A DNA stretch of 64,000 bases, taken from NCBI GenBank assembly GCA_963750075.1, contig CAVVPG010000004.1, positions 372,001 to 436,000 of the forward strand, written 5' to 3'. The stretch is from Bog-473 sp963750075 (GTDB lineage: Bacteria > Actinomycetota > Acidimicrobiia > Acidimicrobiales > RAAP-2). The notes beneath the pieces are model-generated. The model worked only from the letters and a program-made list of their open reading frames with translations, made no database searches and was not told where the DNA came from. Both the position numbers and the translations under genes were made by a program. Positions 17,116 to 25,337 of the stretch are shown one piece after another (position 1 is the stretch's first letter; each line of letters starts with the position of its first letter).

Positions 17116-18363
17116 TCATCGCCCGCGACCGGACCGGTAGCGATCCGGGCTGGCCTCGTTGTCGGCGGCCTCGATTCGGGACTGGACGTCGGAGAGCGCT
17201 GCGCGTTGCGCGCGCATGGCGGTTTGATCGGGCTGAACCACGTCACCCGGACGCGGCGATAGGCCGAAACCCGAGTACGTGACCTTGCGAGGCCGCTCGA
17301 CAGGTGGGTAGGCACGATGCAGCGTGTCCGAGCAGTGGACGGTCACGTCACCCGTCTCCGTCTCGAGCATCCGCGGGCGAAGGTCGAGGCGGGTGTCGCG
17401 ACCGGCAGCCATCGTGTTCGCCCGATGGCTGCCCGGGATCACCCCGAGGGCGCCGCTCGTCCGGTCGGCACCCGTCACCGAAAGGCCGCAGGTCAGTCCG
17501 TTGCACCGATACGAGTGCATACCCTGACCACAATCCTTGTGCCACGGCAGGTCGGAGAGCCCGCGTACGATGCCGAGCGGCTTCACCAGTCCCTCTCCAC
17601 TCCCGCTGTGCACATGCTCGTCACCGGTCAGATCGGAGAGCCACGTGAAGCGGGAGTCGCTGACGAGCCGGCGGAGCACCGCCGACTTCTCGTAGAAGAA
17701 CAGAACTCTGACCGGCTGCTCCACCCCGTGTTCATCAATCGCCCACCACGACTCGCCGTCGTCAGGTGTCGCGCGTGCCAACCACTCGTCGATATCCGCA
17801 CCAAGCGCTTCCATCTCATCGGCTTCGAACACACCCCGCAGGTGCAAGAAGCCGGCCTGTTCGAGGAAATGTTGCATCTCCTCACGGTTGTCTTCGACCG
17901 CGAATACCCGGCTCAGATCGAGCTCGTGGCCTTCGAGGTCCACGAAGGTGACGTCACCGGTCTCGTGGACCTTTCGTCCGTCGAGCAACGCGCGGAGCAC
18001 GGGCTCCCAGCGAACCCAGTCGTCGATGCTCCCTTCGGTGATCTTGACCCGTGACGACATCGCGAGACCCATGGTCGACGCCACGTCCTGGAGCAGGTCG
18101 GACAGGGCAGGGACAGACAACACGGCGACGACACCCGCCGAGCTCGTGCCGGAACGCAATCCCATCGAGTTCGACACCGAACGGAGCGTGAAGGAACGGC
18201 CGTCGACCTCGAGGGCAAGCGGTGGCAACTGCTGATAGGCGAGCCCGCGGGCAGCGAGATCGCCGTGGTCGCCGATCGCCTCAGGGAACAACTGGTCGAC
18301 GATGTCGTCGAACTCGAGCGAACGGACGTCTGCCAGGCATCGGGTTCGTACGTCAATTGACAT
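17116..18363 (-). CDS. Phytanoyl-CoA dioxygenase (PhyH) family protein
   Basis: A 415-residue protein. The C-terminal half is the Fe(II)/2-oxoglutarate oxygenase domain: 'LPWHKDCGQGMH' supplies the His-x-Asp metal ligands near residues 275-277, 'VTVHCSDTLHRAYPP' the distal His, and 'RKVTYSGFG' the Arg for 2-oxoglutarate. The N-terminal 180 residues resemble nothing I can name and make the protein longer than typical PhyH (about 280-300). The ATG has an excellent ribosome site (GGGAGGAATGTC). Likely substrates are a branched acyl-CoA or another hydrophobic compound; this is family-level inference only. Confidence 0.8.
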   Translation of the reverse strand: MSIDVRTRCLADVRSLEFDDIVDQLFPEAIGDHGDLAARGLAYQQLPPLALEVDGRSFTLRSVSNSMGLRSGTSSAGVVAVLSVPALSDLLQDVASTMGLAMSSRVKITEGSIDDWVRWEPVLRALLDGRKVHETGDVTFVDLEGHELDLSRVFAVEDNREEMQHFLEQAGFLHLRGVFEADEMEALGADIDEWLARATPDDGESWWAIDEHGVEQPVRVLFFYEKSAVLRRLVSDSRFTWLSDLTGDEHVHSGSGEGLVKPLGIVRGLSDLPWHKDCGQGMHSYRCNGLTCGLSVTGADRTSGALGVIPGSHRANTMAAGRDTRLDLRPRMLETETGDVTVHCSDTLHRAYPPVERPRKVTYSGFGLSPRPGDVVQPDQTAMRAQRAALSDVQSRIEAADNEASPDRYRSGRGR

Positions 18364-18668
18364 GACATTCCTCCCTCATGCCACACCTTCGTCCGCTCGC
18401 ACCGGCCGCTTGAACTGCCTCTTGGCAGTGACCGTAGCCGTCGATGACCCCCTCAACCGGGGTGTTGTCTTAGGTGGTGGCCGCCCTGCCCCGGGCTGCC
18501 CGGCGTCTCATGGCCGCTCGGTCTGGTGCGTCGTTTAGGAGCCAGTTAGGCAGGAAATACAAGGGGAGTTGGAAGTACTGAGGATTCGTCGCCTCGGCTG
18601 CAGTCCTCCGCACCCACGAATTCCACCGGGCTGCTGACCCGTACAAACCCATGACCAGGGAGGATGCA
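18364..18668. other. Intergenic region, no gene seen
   Basis: About 305 bp between the divergent PhyH-family gene and the alpha/beta hydrolase. Ribosome sites for both genes are at its edges (AGGGAGGAATGTC on the minus strand at the left; CAGGGAGGATGCA on the plus strand at the right). No convincing reading frame, repeat or hairpin was seen. Confidence 0.5.
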
Positions 18669-19499
18669 ATGCCATACGTCGTTGTCGGTCAAGAGAACTC
18701 GGCCCCCGTCGAGCTTTACTACGAGGATCACGGCTCGGGCCAACCGGTGGTCCTCATTCACGGCTACCCGCTGGACGGCCACTCATGGGAGAAGCAGATC
18801 CCGGTCCTGCTCGATGCCGGAAAGCGCGTCATCACCTACGACCGGCGCGGATTCGGACACTCCAGCCAGCCCACGACCGGGTACGACTACGACACCTTCG
18901 CCGCCGACCTCAAGGCCCTGGTCGACAAGCTCGATCTGCGCGACATGGTCCTGGCCGGGTTCTCCATGGGCACCGGCGAGGTGACCCGGTATCTGGGCAC
19001 CTACGGCTCTGACCGGGTGGCCAAGGCGGCATTGTTCGGACCGATTCCACCCTTCCTCCTCGAGACCCCCGACAACCCCAAGGGCCTGCCGCAGAGCTTG
19101 TTCGACGGTTTCATGGAGAGCGTCAGGAAGGACCGCTACGCCTGGTTCAAGTTCTTCTTCGACAACTTCTACAACGTCGACAAGCTCGGCGGCACCCGCA
19201 TCAGCGACGAGGCCTGGAACGCCAGCTTCCAGGTGGCGGCCGGTTCGTCCGCCTACGCCACCCTGGCGTGCGTGCCGACCTGGCTGACCGACTTCCGCGC
19301 TGACCTGCCCAAGATCGATGTGCCGCTCCTCGTCGTGCAGGGCACCGAGGACCGCATCCTCCCGATCGATGCCACCGGTCGCCGCCTCCCCGAGCTCGTG
19401 AAGGACATCGAGTTCATCGAGGTCGACGGCGGCCCCCACAACATCGGCTGGACCCACCCGGACGAAGTGAACGACGCCCTGGTGAAATTCATCGGTTAA
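18669..19499 (+). CDS. Alpha/beta hydrolase (cofactor-free chloroperoxidase/arylesterase type)
   Basis: A 276-residue hydrolase. The oxyanion region 'VVLIHGYPLDGHSWEKQI', the nucleophile elbow 'GFSMGTGE', the acid in 'GTEDRILP' and the base in 'GPHNIGWTHPDEV' form a full catalytic triad. 'YDRRGFGHSSQP' is typical of the cofactor-free haloperoxidase/perhydrolase branch. The start ATG at 18669 follows GGGAGG; another ATG at 18651 is weaker. The pirin gene follows in the same direction after 44 bp, and the two may be co-transcribed and linked to oxidative or aromatic metabolism, although that link is inference. Confidence 0.88.
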   Translation: MPYVVVGQENSAPVELYYEDHGSGQPVVLIHGYPLDGHSWEKQIPVLLDAGKRVITYDRRGFGHSSQPTTGYDYDTFAADLKALVDKLDLRDMVLAGFSMGTGEVTRYLGTYGSDRVAKAALFGPIPPFLLETPDNPKGLPQSLFDGFMESVRKDRYAWFKFFFDNFYNVDKLGGTRISDEAWNASFQVAAGSSAYATLACVPTWLTDFRADLPKIDVPLLVVQGTEDRILPIDATGRRLPELVKDIEFIEVDGGPHNIGWTHPDEVNDALVKFIG

Positions 19500-19543
19500 C
19501 GACGAACACCGATCGGAGGCTCTCGTGCCCGCTGTGACTCCCC

Positions 19544-20536
19544 ATGATCTCTCGAAATTACCCGAAGATTCCCGAATTCGACCGGACCCAGTCAGCCGAG
19601 CGTCTGGTGACTTCCGTCACCACTGCGCCCACCGGATTGGAGGGAGAGGGCTTCCCCGTACGACGGGCCTTTGCCGGCATGAGCTTGAGTGACCTCGACC
19701 CCTTCGTCCACATGGACCAAATGGGAGAAGTGATGTACGCACCCGGCGAGCCGAAGGGAACACCCTGGCATCCTCACCGAGGCTTCGAGACGGTCACGTA
19801 CATGATCGACGGCACCTTCGCCCACCAGGACTCCCAAGGTGGTGGCGGCCTCATCACCGACGGCGCGACGCAATGGATGACGGCGGGCGGCGGCATCTTG
19901 CACATCGAGACGCCACCTGAGGACCTCGTGGTCTCCGGGGGCCTGTTCCACGGCATCCAGCTCTGGGTGAACCTGCCGGCCAGGGACAAGATGATCCCGC
20001 CGGCCTATCAGGGGCTCGAGGCCGACGACGTGGTGCTGCTGTCCTCCGGTGACGGCGGCGCCCTCGTGCGAGTGATCGCCGGTGACATCGGTGGCCTTCG
20101 CGGCCCTGGGTCGACCCATACGCCTATGTCGTTGACCCATGTGTCGCTGTCTCCGGGGGCCCGGGTCGACCTCCCCTGGAATCCCGGATTCAACGCCCTC
20201 GTGTACGTCCTGGCGGGATCCGGGCGGGTCGGGAGCGATGGCCGTCCGGTTCACGTCGGTCAGCTGGTGTCGTTCGGGCCGGGCGACTTCGTCGTCCTCA
20301 TGGCCGACGATGTGCAGGACTCACGCACTGAATTTCTCGAGGCCCTCGTCCTCGGAGGTCAGCCGATCGGGGAGCCCGTGGAGCACTACGGGCCTTTCGT
20401 GATGAACACCCGGGACGAGATCGTGCAGGCCCTCGAGGACTTCGAGGCCGGTCGGCTCGGGACGGTCCCGCCGAACGCGTTGATGCCACACGTGCCCGAC
20501 CCCGATCCGGTGCGCGCCGAGCACACGGGCATCTGA
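19544..20536 (+). CDS. Pirin family protein (N-terminus possibly frameshifted)
   Basis: A 330-residue bicupin. The metal site motif 'TPWHPHRGFETVTY' with a following 'HQDSQ' and 'GGGILHIE' is the canonical pirin signature; the C-terminal cupin has 'GQLVSFGPGDFVVL'. Bacterial pirins are iron proteins, some with quercetinase activity. The ATG at 19544 lacks a good ribosome site. A GTG at 19525, 5 bp after GGAGG, opens the frame 'VPAVTPHDLSKLP', which resembles the start of mycobacterial pirins as I remember them and joins smoothly to 'KIPEFDRTQ' if one G is removed near 19567. The true N-terminus may therefore be broken by one base. Confidence 0.87.
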   Translation: MISRNYPKIPEFDRTQSAERLVTSVTTAPTGLEGEGFPVRRAFAGMSLSDLDPFVHMDQMGEVMYAPGEPKGTPWHPHRGFETVTYMIDGTFAHQDSQGGGGLITDGATQWMTAGGGILHIETPPEDLVVSGGLFHGIQLWVNLPARDKMIPPAYQGLEADDVVLLSSGDGGALVRVIAGDIGGLRGPGSTHTPMSLTHVSLSPGARVDLPWNPGFNALVYVLAGSGRVGSDGRPVHVGQLVSFGPGDFVVLMADDVQDSRTEFLEALVLGGQPIGEPVEHYGPFVMNTRDEIVQALEDFEAGRLGTVPPNALMPHVPDPDPVRAEHTGI

Positions 20537-20569
20537 GCCGCGGCCGGAAGTTCATTCGGCAGATCGGAG

Positions 20570-21319
20570 ATGCGGCACGAGATCCAAGTCGGCGCATTCT
20601 CCGGGGTTGAGACTTCGACTGCCGCCATGGTGGGCGAGTGGTACTTACGGTCCCGGAGCGCTCATCGCGATCCCCGGGTGATTGAGGCGTACAGGCAACT
20701 TCAACTGGAGACGGATCACCTGTTCACCGTCCTTTCCCGAGACGCCTGCCACCGGGCGGTCCGAGTGGCGTTCACCCGTTGCGCCCACCCCTATGAAGGC
20801 GACGAAGAGCTCATCTTTGCGGTACGCGCCATTGGGGCACTCGAGATCACCTCTGCCGCCACCGCTGGGGACCGGCTTCATCCTCTGTTCGACTGTGAGC
20901 TTGGTGGTTCGTTCGATCGCTTTCGTGCGGTCCATGATCTCATCGGCCATGCCTGGTGTGGCTATGGCTTCGATCTCGATGACGAGTGCGCGGCCTGGAG
21001 CGTGCAAGACCGCCTGCATAGTGGTCTTGCTCGGTCCGCCCTCGCTACGGAGATCTATGGAGTGAACGCCGCGCGCCGGATTGTCGGCGAGGCGCCCGAT
21101 CTCAGAGCGTTGCTTCTCGCACCCGAGCGGCATCTGCTGATCGACCACCCGAATGAGGGTTCAACAAGCGCCTCCACTTGCCAATCTGGGAGCGGAAGAC
21201 GGGACTGGAACCCGCGACCCGCACCTCGGCAAGGTGGTTGTCTCGTCGGTTCATGTCCGGCGAGTCCTCTGCGGCGCGGCTCCGTCCACCCGGTTTCCAC
21301 CCTGTCCAGAGGGACATAG
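20570..21319 (+). CDS. Hypothetical protein whose C-terminus reads into a tRNA-Gly fragment
   Basis: A 249-residue frame. The first 190 residues look like a real protein: 'DRFRAVHDLIGHAWCGYGFD' and 'GLARSALATEIYGVNAARRI' are patterned and conserved-looking, and I recall similar hypothetical proteins from actinobacterial mobile elements, but I cannot name the family. From about residue 200 ('CQSGSGRRDWNPRP' onward) the frame translates the tRNA-Gly 3'-half copy and its flank at 21187-21319. The gene was thus probably cut at its 3' end when the element joined here, and its stop codon is borrowed. Confidence 0.6.
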   Translation: MRHEIQVGAFSGVETSTAAMVGEWYLRSRSAHRDPRVIEAYRQLQLETDHLFTVLSRDACHRAVRVAFTRCAHPYEGDEELIFAVRAIGALEITSAATAGDRLHPLFDCELGGSFDRFRAVHDLIGHAWCGYGFDLDDECAAWSVQDRLHSGLARSALATEIYGVNAARRIVGEAPDLRALLLAPERHLLIDHPNEGSTSASTCQSGSGRRDWNPRPAPRQGGCLVGSCPASPLRRGSVHPVSTLSRGT

Positions 21320-21325
21320 AGCCGC
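21154..21325 (-). repeat. tRNA-Gly-derived att-like module, copy 1 (tRNA part 21187-21238)
   Basis: The plus strand reads GGAGCGGAAGACGGGAC, then CCCGCGACC and CGGCAAGGTGG: the reverse complement of the 3' half of tRNA-Gly(GCC), from CCA to the anticodon stem, with a few changes. To its left is a diverged 'GAGGGTTCAACAAGCG' flank and to its right 'GTCCACCCGGTTTCCACC' followed by a decayed palindrome around 21314. It marks the left edge of the array that ends at the intact tRNA at 50158. Confidence 0.75.
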
Positions 21326-21488
21326 AACTTGTCAATCGGGCTTGAGCGCACAACGCGACAGCGGGGCAAGCACCTACAGGTATGAATAGCTAAGTTCTGA
21401 GTTAGAAACTCGACATCCATATCAGTAGCGACAAAACCCGGCACCGGATCGCCGTTGTCTGCACCGCCTCAGAAAGGACCAGTTCAAG

Positions 21489-21554
21489 ATGGATCTCCTT
21501 GACTTCGACCCCGACAACCAGGCCCCTGAAGCCCCGACCTGCGCACCGGTCTGA
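21489..21554 (+). CDS. Very short ORF upstream of the SnoaL-like gene (21 residues)
   Basis: An ATG after AGAAAGGA opens a 21-residue frame, 'MDLLDFDPDNQAPEAPTCAP' plus Val, that stops 11 bp before the GTG of the SnoaL-like gene. It is acidic at first, then Pro-rich with a single Cys near the end. It could be a leader peptide, a small peptide precursor or the start of a gene cut off by rearrangement. No function is claimed. The rest of 21239-21565 holds the arm part of the repeat module and nothing else recognised. Confidence 0.3.
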   Translation: MDLLDFDPDNQAPEAPTCAPV

Positions 21555-21565
21555 ACGGCACACAC

Positions 21566-22063
21566 GTGTCTGATACCGCGGACCTCGAAAACCGCCTACG
21601 TCTTCTAGAGGACGAGTCGGCGATCACGCGCGTGCTCATGTCCTACGGCCCAGCTGCAGATTCGGGCCAGTCCAGCTTCGCCGCCGACCTCTGGCTCGAA
21701 GATGGCGAGTACGACTGGGACGCCAACGGCGAGCCCCACCATGGCTCTGCTTCGGTGGATGCGATGCTGCAAGGCGACCGCCACAAGCAGCTCATGTCAG
21801 AGGGCGTTGCTCACTTCGGCGGTCCCCCACTGCTCGAGGTCGACGGTGACAATGCGACCGCCATCAATTACTCCCTCATCATGCGCCGTGACGACAAACG
21901 GTTCTATCTCTGGCGCGTGAGTGCTGTGCGGTGGGATCTCGAACGATCCGGCTCGACGTGGCGGGTGCGCCGCCGGACAAATCGTCTCCTCGACGAGACT
22001 GGCGCCGGCCGCCAGCTCTTCGGTACCGCGCTGCAGTCCTTGTACCCCGAGGGTAACCCGTGA
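21566..22063 (+). CDS. SnoaL-like/NTF2-fold protein
   Basis: A 165-residue protein of the SnoaL/NTF2-like fold: an N-terminal helix 'LENRLRLLEDESAITRVLMS', then 'AADLWLEDGEYDWDANGEPH', and the late strand 'RVSAVRWDLERSGSTWRVR'. Members are isomerases, dehydratases, steroid-modifying enzymes or ligand-binding proteins; no catalytic pair can be assigned here. It starts at a GTG and overlaps the next SDR gene by 4 bp (GTGA), so the two are translationally coupled. Such SnoaL-SDR-LLM sets are common in degradation of steroids and terpenoids. Confidence 0.75.
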   Translation: MSDTADLENRLRLLEDESAITRVLMSYGPAADSGQSSFAADLWLEDGEYDWDANGEPHHGSASVDAMLQGDRHKQLMSEGVAHFGGPPLLEVDGDNATAINYSLIMRRDDKRFYLWRVSAVRWDLERSGSTWRVRRRTNRLLDETGAGRQLFGTALQSLYPEGNP

Positions 22064-22842
22064 GCGGGCGACTCACGGGGAAGGTCGCCATCATCACCGG
22101 CGCCAGCACGGGCCTCGGCCCGGTCATGGCGGCCCGATTCGTGGACGAGGGCGCCAAGGTGTTGCTCGCTGCACGCCGCGAGCAACTCGTGCGCGAGGCA
22201 GCGGCAGCGGCCGGCGACGGCGCCCTCGCCATGCGGGCCGACGTCACCAATGAAGACGACGTGGTCGCCATGGTCTCTCGGGCGGTCGAGGAGTTCGGCC
22301 ATGTCGACGTGCTCTGCAACAACGCCGCCGCGCCCGGCATTGACCATTACATCTGGGAGCAGACCCTCGAGAACTGGAACTCCACCATCGCGATCGACGT
22401 GACCGCGGCGATGCTGTGCACACGTGAGGTCCTCAAACAGTCGATGCTGGAACGGCGGGCTGGCGTGATCCTCAACTTCTCGTCCACGGCCGGCTACGGC
22501 GGGGTGCCCCGTAAGAGCCACTACGTCACTGCGAAGGCGGCCCTGCGAGCCCTCACCAAAGTCGTCGCACTCGACGTTGGCGAGTACGGGATCCGATGCA
22601 ACTGCATCGTCCCGGGCGCCATCGACACAGAGCTGTGGAGGAACTGGGTCCGACGGACGGCAGACGAACAGGGAGTTGCATACGAAGCCCAGCGGGCGCG
22701 ACTGCTGCGAAACGTGGCGCTGCGAGACATCTCGACGACCGACGACGTGGCCAATTTGGCGGTGTTCCTGGCCAGCGACGACAGCAGGACGATCACCGGA
22801 CAATCCATCCCTGTGGATGCCGGCGGATTCATGCAGGGATAG
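22060..22842 (+). CDS. SDR family NAD(P)-dependent oxidoreductase
   Basis: A 260-residue classical SDR: 'KVAIITGASTGLGPVMAARF', 'DVLCNNAAAPG', a Ser in 'LNFSSTAGYGG', 'YVTAKAALRAL' with Tyr and Lys, and the terminal 'ITGQSIPVDAGGFMQG'. The GTG start overlaps the SnoaL-like gene by 4 bp. The LLM oxidoreductase follows after 74 bp. The three genes probably form one cargo operon acting on one hydroxylated substrate. Confidence 0.9.
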   Translation: MSGRLTGKVAIITGASTGLGPVMAARFVDEGAKVLLAARREQLVREAAAAAGDGALAMRADVTNEDDVVAMVSRAVEEFGHVDVLCNNAAAPGIDHYIWEQTLENWNSTIAIDVTAAMLCTREVLKQSMLERRAGVILNFSSTAGYGGVPRKSHYVTAKAALRALTKVVALDVGEYGIRCNCIVPGAIDTELWRNWVRRTADEQGVAYEAQRARLLRNVALRDISTTDDVANLAVFLASDDSRTITGQSIPVDAGGFMQG

Positions 22843-22916
22843 ACCGCGTCCACGCGCCTGCCAACGGCTCATCCATCAGGGCGGGTCGGCAGGGGACCAC
22901 AAATGAGGATGTGCTC

Positions 22917-23786
22917 ATGACTCTGAAGCTGTCAATCGCCACCCCCGTGGTGACAATGGCCGCCACATCGCATGCACCTTGGGAGGAAGACGCGTCGATT
23001 GAGCAGCTGGCTCGGATCGCGGAGAGCGCCGACCAGTTCGGCTACCACCATCTGACGTGCAGCGAGCACATAGCGCTCCCGGCAGCAGAGCTCGCCCGGC
23101 GGGGTGCCCGCTATTGGGACCCTCTTGCCACGTTCGGGTACCTCTCGGCCCGCACCACTCGGATCCGCTTCGCAACGTTCGTGTTGGTGCTCGGGTATCA
23201 CCATCCGCTCGACATCGCGAAGCGATACGGAACGTTGGACAAGGTGAGTAACGGTCGCGTCATTCTGGGGGTGGGCGTCGGGACGCTCAAAGAGGAATTC
23301 GACCTCATCGGCGCTCCGTTCGACCAGCGCGGAGCTCGTGCCGACGACTCCCTACGAGCCCTGCGCGCCTCGCTGTCCCAACCTGAGCCCACGTACCACG
23401 GTGAGTTTCATGACTTCGAGGGTTTCGTCGTGGACCCATCCGCAGTGCAACAACGGGTTCCCCTGTGGGTCGGAGGTCGGACCCTGCGTTCCCTGCGACG
23501 GGCGGCCACCTTGGGCGATGGGTGGTGCCCATTCGACGTGCGACCGGCCCAAGCGGCGGAGTGGCTCAAACTGCTGGAGATCCCGGTCGGCTTCGAAGTG
23601 GTGCTCCCGCCAACGGCGAGGCTCGATCCGATCAACGAACCGGGTCGCGCTCAGGAGATCCTGGCGGAGACGGCCGGGTATGGCGCGACGATCGTCTCCT
23701 GTGCCTTCAGACAACGATCGCTCGACGAATATCTCGAAAATCTCGAGGCACTCTCCATCGTTCATGGCGCCATGGGTACTCCGTAA
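22917..23786 (+). CDS. LLM class (probably F420-dependent) oxidoreductase
   Basis: A 289-residue TIM-barrel protein of the luciferase-like monooxygenase superfamily. 'GYHHLTCSEHIALP', 'TRIRFATFVLVLGYHHPLDI' and 'GRVILGVGVGTLKEEFDLIG' match the F420-dependent branch, which transfers hydride to or from alcohols, ketones or enoyl compounds. The barrel is near full length though the C-terminal third is short. The ATG at 22917 has GAGG 8 bp upstream; an in-frame GTG at 22911 is too close to it. Last gene of the SnoaL-SDR-LLM group. Confidence 0.85.
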   Translation: MTLKLSIATPVVTMAATSHAPWEEDASIEQLARIAESADQFGYHHLTCSEHIALPAAELARRGARYWDPLATFGYLSARTTRIRFATFVLVLGYHHPLDIAKRYGTLDKVSNGRVILGVGVGTLKEEFDLIGAPFDQRGARADDSLRALRASLSQPEPTYHGEFHDFEGFVVDPSAVQQRVPLWVGGRTLRSLRRAATLGDGWCPFDVRPAQAAEWLKLLEIPVGFEVVLPPTARLDPINEPGRAQEILAETAGYGATIVSCAFRQRSLDEYLENLEALSIVHGAMGTP

Positions 23787-23831
23787 CCCGTCCGGGCCAT
23801 CGCCCACACTCTCTGCGAGCCGATCGAACAA

Positions 23832-25241
23832 CTATCCGTGAGAACCGATCTTCTTCAGGAATGGCACGAGGTGGGCGAAAAAAACGTTGCTGGAGTAGGC
23901 GCCGGCGGGATCATTGTGAGAATAGGTGCTTTGGCGATTGACCAGCGTGAGATTTCTCTGCGGAATGCCTGACTGTTTGGCCAGGGACACGGCATCAGCG
24001 AGCACGCTCGCTCCACCGAGACGAGCGCCGAAAACATAGATCAACAGGTTCTTGGGCAGCGCGTGGCCCATGGTGGCGTCAACGTTGAGCACCGCCTGCG
24101 CTGGATTTGCATTCCCGTTGTCGACTGCGCCGCTGTCGACAGTCAATCGCTGTGGGAAATACCACTCCGTCCCGTCAACACTCTTCATCGGATATCCCGA
24201 GAACATCGTCGCGAAGCGGTTAATCGGGGTCAACGCACCTGCGCCATTCCAGCCACGGATCAGACCGCTTGCCGTCAGCCCTTGACCGAGGTGTGCTTGC
24301 GCTGCCAGCAGACTAGGCGGAGAAGTCGAGGCATTGAGGGCGTAACCGTACTGTCCGAGGTTGGTGACCCTGACCGCCGGCACGATGTCGGGAGGAAGCA
24401 ATCCCGACGTCTGGCCCAGCGATGGCTGGTTCGGAAAGAGCAGCGCAGCCAGAGATCCAGTTGCACTGAACACGCCGGCGTAAGGCGCTGCGATCCCGCC
24501 GAAAGCCAGCCAAGGGGTAACGCTCGGTACGTCGAGGGCCTGCAGCGTCTGGGTAGCCTGCTGGGCGCTGATCGCGCTCGGCGCACTGCCACCGTCGATA
24601 TAGACGAGGCCACCCAATTGGTCGGCTCCCGCCTTGCCGTGGAAGTCCCAGGTCGCGTACGCGGTGACCACCGATCCCCCGAGCGAATGGCCTCCGAGCA
24701 CCACTTTGCCACCGAGCCTCTTCGCGGCATTGATCACTACGTGCAGGTCTTGGACGGCGACGTTCATGCCCCATTGCTTGGCGAACTCAACGCTCGAAGT
24801 GGGGATCGGTTGGAAGTGATGGGTGAGGCTCGGATCTTTCAGATATCCGAGGTAGTAGTCGAAGAGCTGTGTCGCTGTTGCCTTGCCTTCCTTGGCCAAG
24901 TTCATTTCCGATTGATCCTCGAGCAGGTTCTCCCGGCGCTCCACCGACCACACCTGCCAGCCGCTCGTCTTCGAGACGATCCATCTTGCGAGCGGCACAA
25001 AATAGGCGCTCCCGGCGGAGGTACCCGGTTCCAAGACCAAGACGTTCTTCGCGCTGGAGGGCCCGATCCTGATCACCCCGACCTTGTTGTACTGCGCTGG
25101 TGTGCCCGGAGCCGAAAAACCCTTCATCCAGGTGACACCAAGAGGAGCCGGTGAATCGCTGGCAGAGGCGATGGGCGCAAAGCTCGGCACAAGGGTCGCC
25201 ATACACCCAATCGCGATCGCCGGCAGGATCCGCATTCTCAT
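23832..25241 (-). CDS. Secreted alpha/beta hydrolase-like protein
   Basis: About 469 residues from the ATG at 25241. A signal peptide is visible: a short basic start, the hydrophobic 'ILPAIAIGCMATLVPSFAP', then an Ala-Ser cleavage region. A lipase-type nucleophile elbow 'GGHSLGGSVVTAY' lies near residue 186, and 'TYSHNDPAGAYSSNVFF' near the C-terminus offers a candidate catalytic His or Asp. The long middle (Pro/Gly/Ser-rich) is unlike small lipases. An exported esterase or lipase is likely; the substrate is unknown. The frame is open about 30 codons further upstream but the signal peptide argues for this start. Confidence 0.75.
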   Translation of the reverse strand: MRMRILPAIAIGCMATLVPSFAPIASASDSPAPLGVTWMKGFSAPGTPAQYNKVGVIRIGPSSAKNVLVLEPGTSAGSAYFVPLARWIVSKTSGWQVWSVERRENLLEDQSEMNLAKEGKATATQLFDYYLGYLKDPSLTHHFQPIPTSSVEFAKQWGMNVAVQDLHVVINAAKRLGGKVVLGGHSLGGSVVTAYATWDFHGKAGADQLGGLVYIDGGSAPSAISAQQATQTLQALDVPSVTPWLAFGGIAAPYAGVFSATGSLAALLFPNQPSLGQTSGLLPPDIVPAVRVTNLGQYGYALNASTSPPSLLAAQAHLGQGLTASGLIRGWNGAGALTPINRFATMFSGYPMKSVDGTEWYFPQRLTVDSGAVDNGNANPAQAVLNVDATMGHALPKNLLIYVFGARLGGASVLADAVSLAKQSGIPQRNLTLVNRQSTYSHNDPAGAYSSNVFFAHLVPFLKKIGSHG

Positions 25242-25337
25242 TGTCTGTGCCCGAGGAGATGAAGGGATTTGGAGACACTTCACAAATGCCCGCAACGACG
25301 AGTGCGAGCAGAGGTAGTTCAGCACTCTTACCACAAG

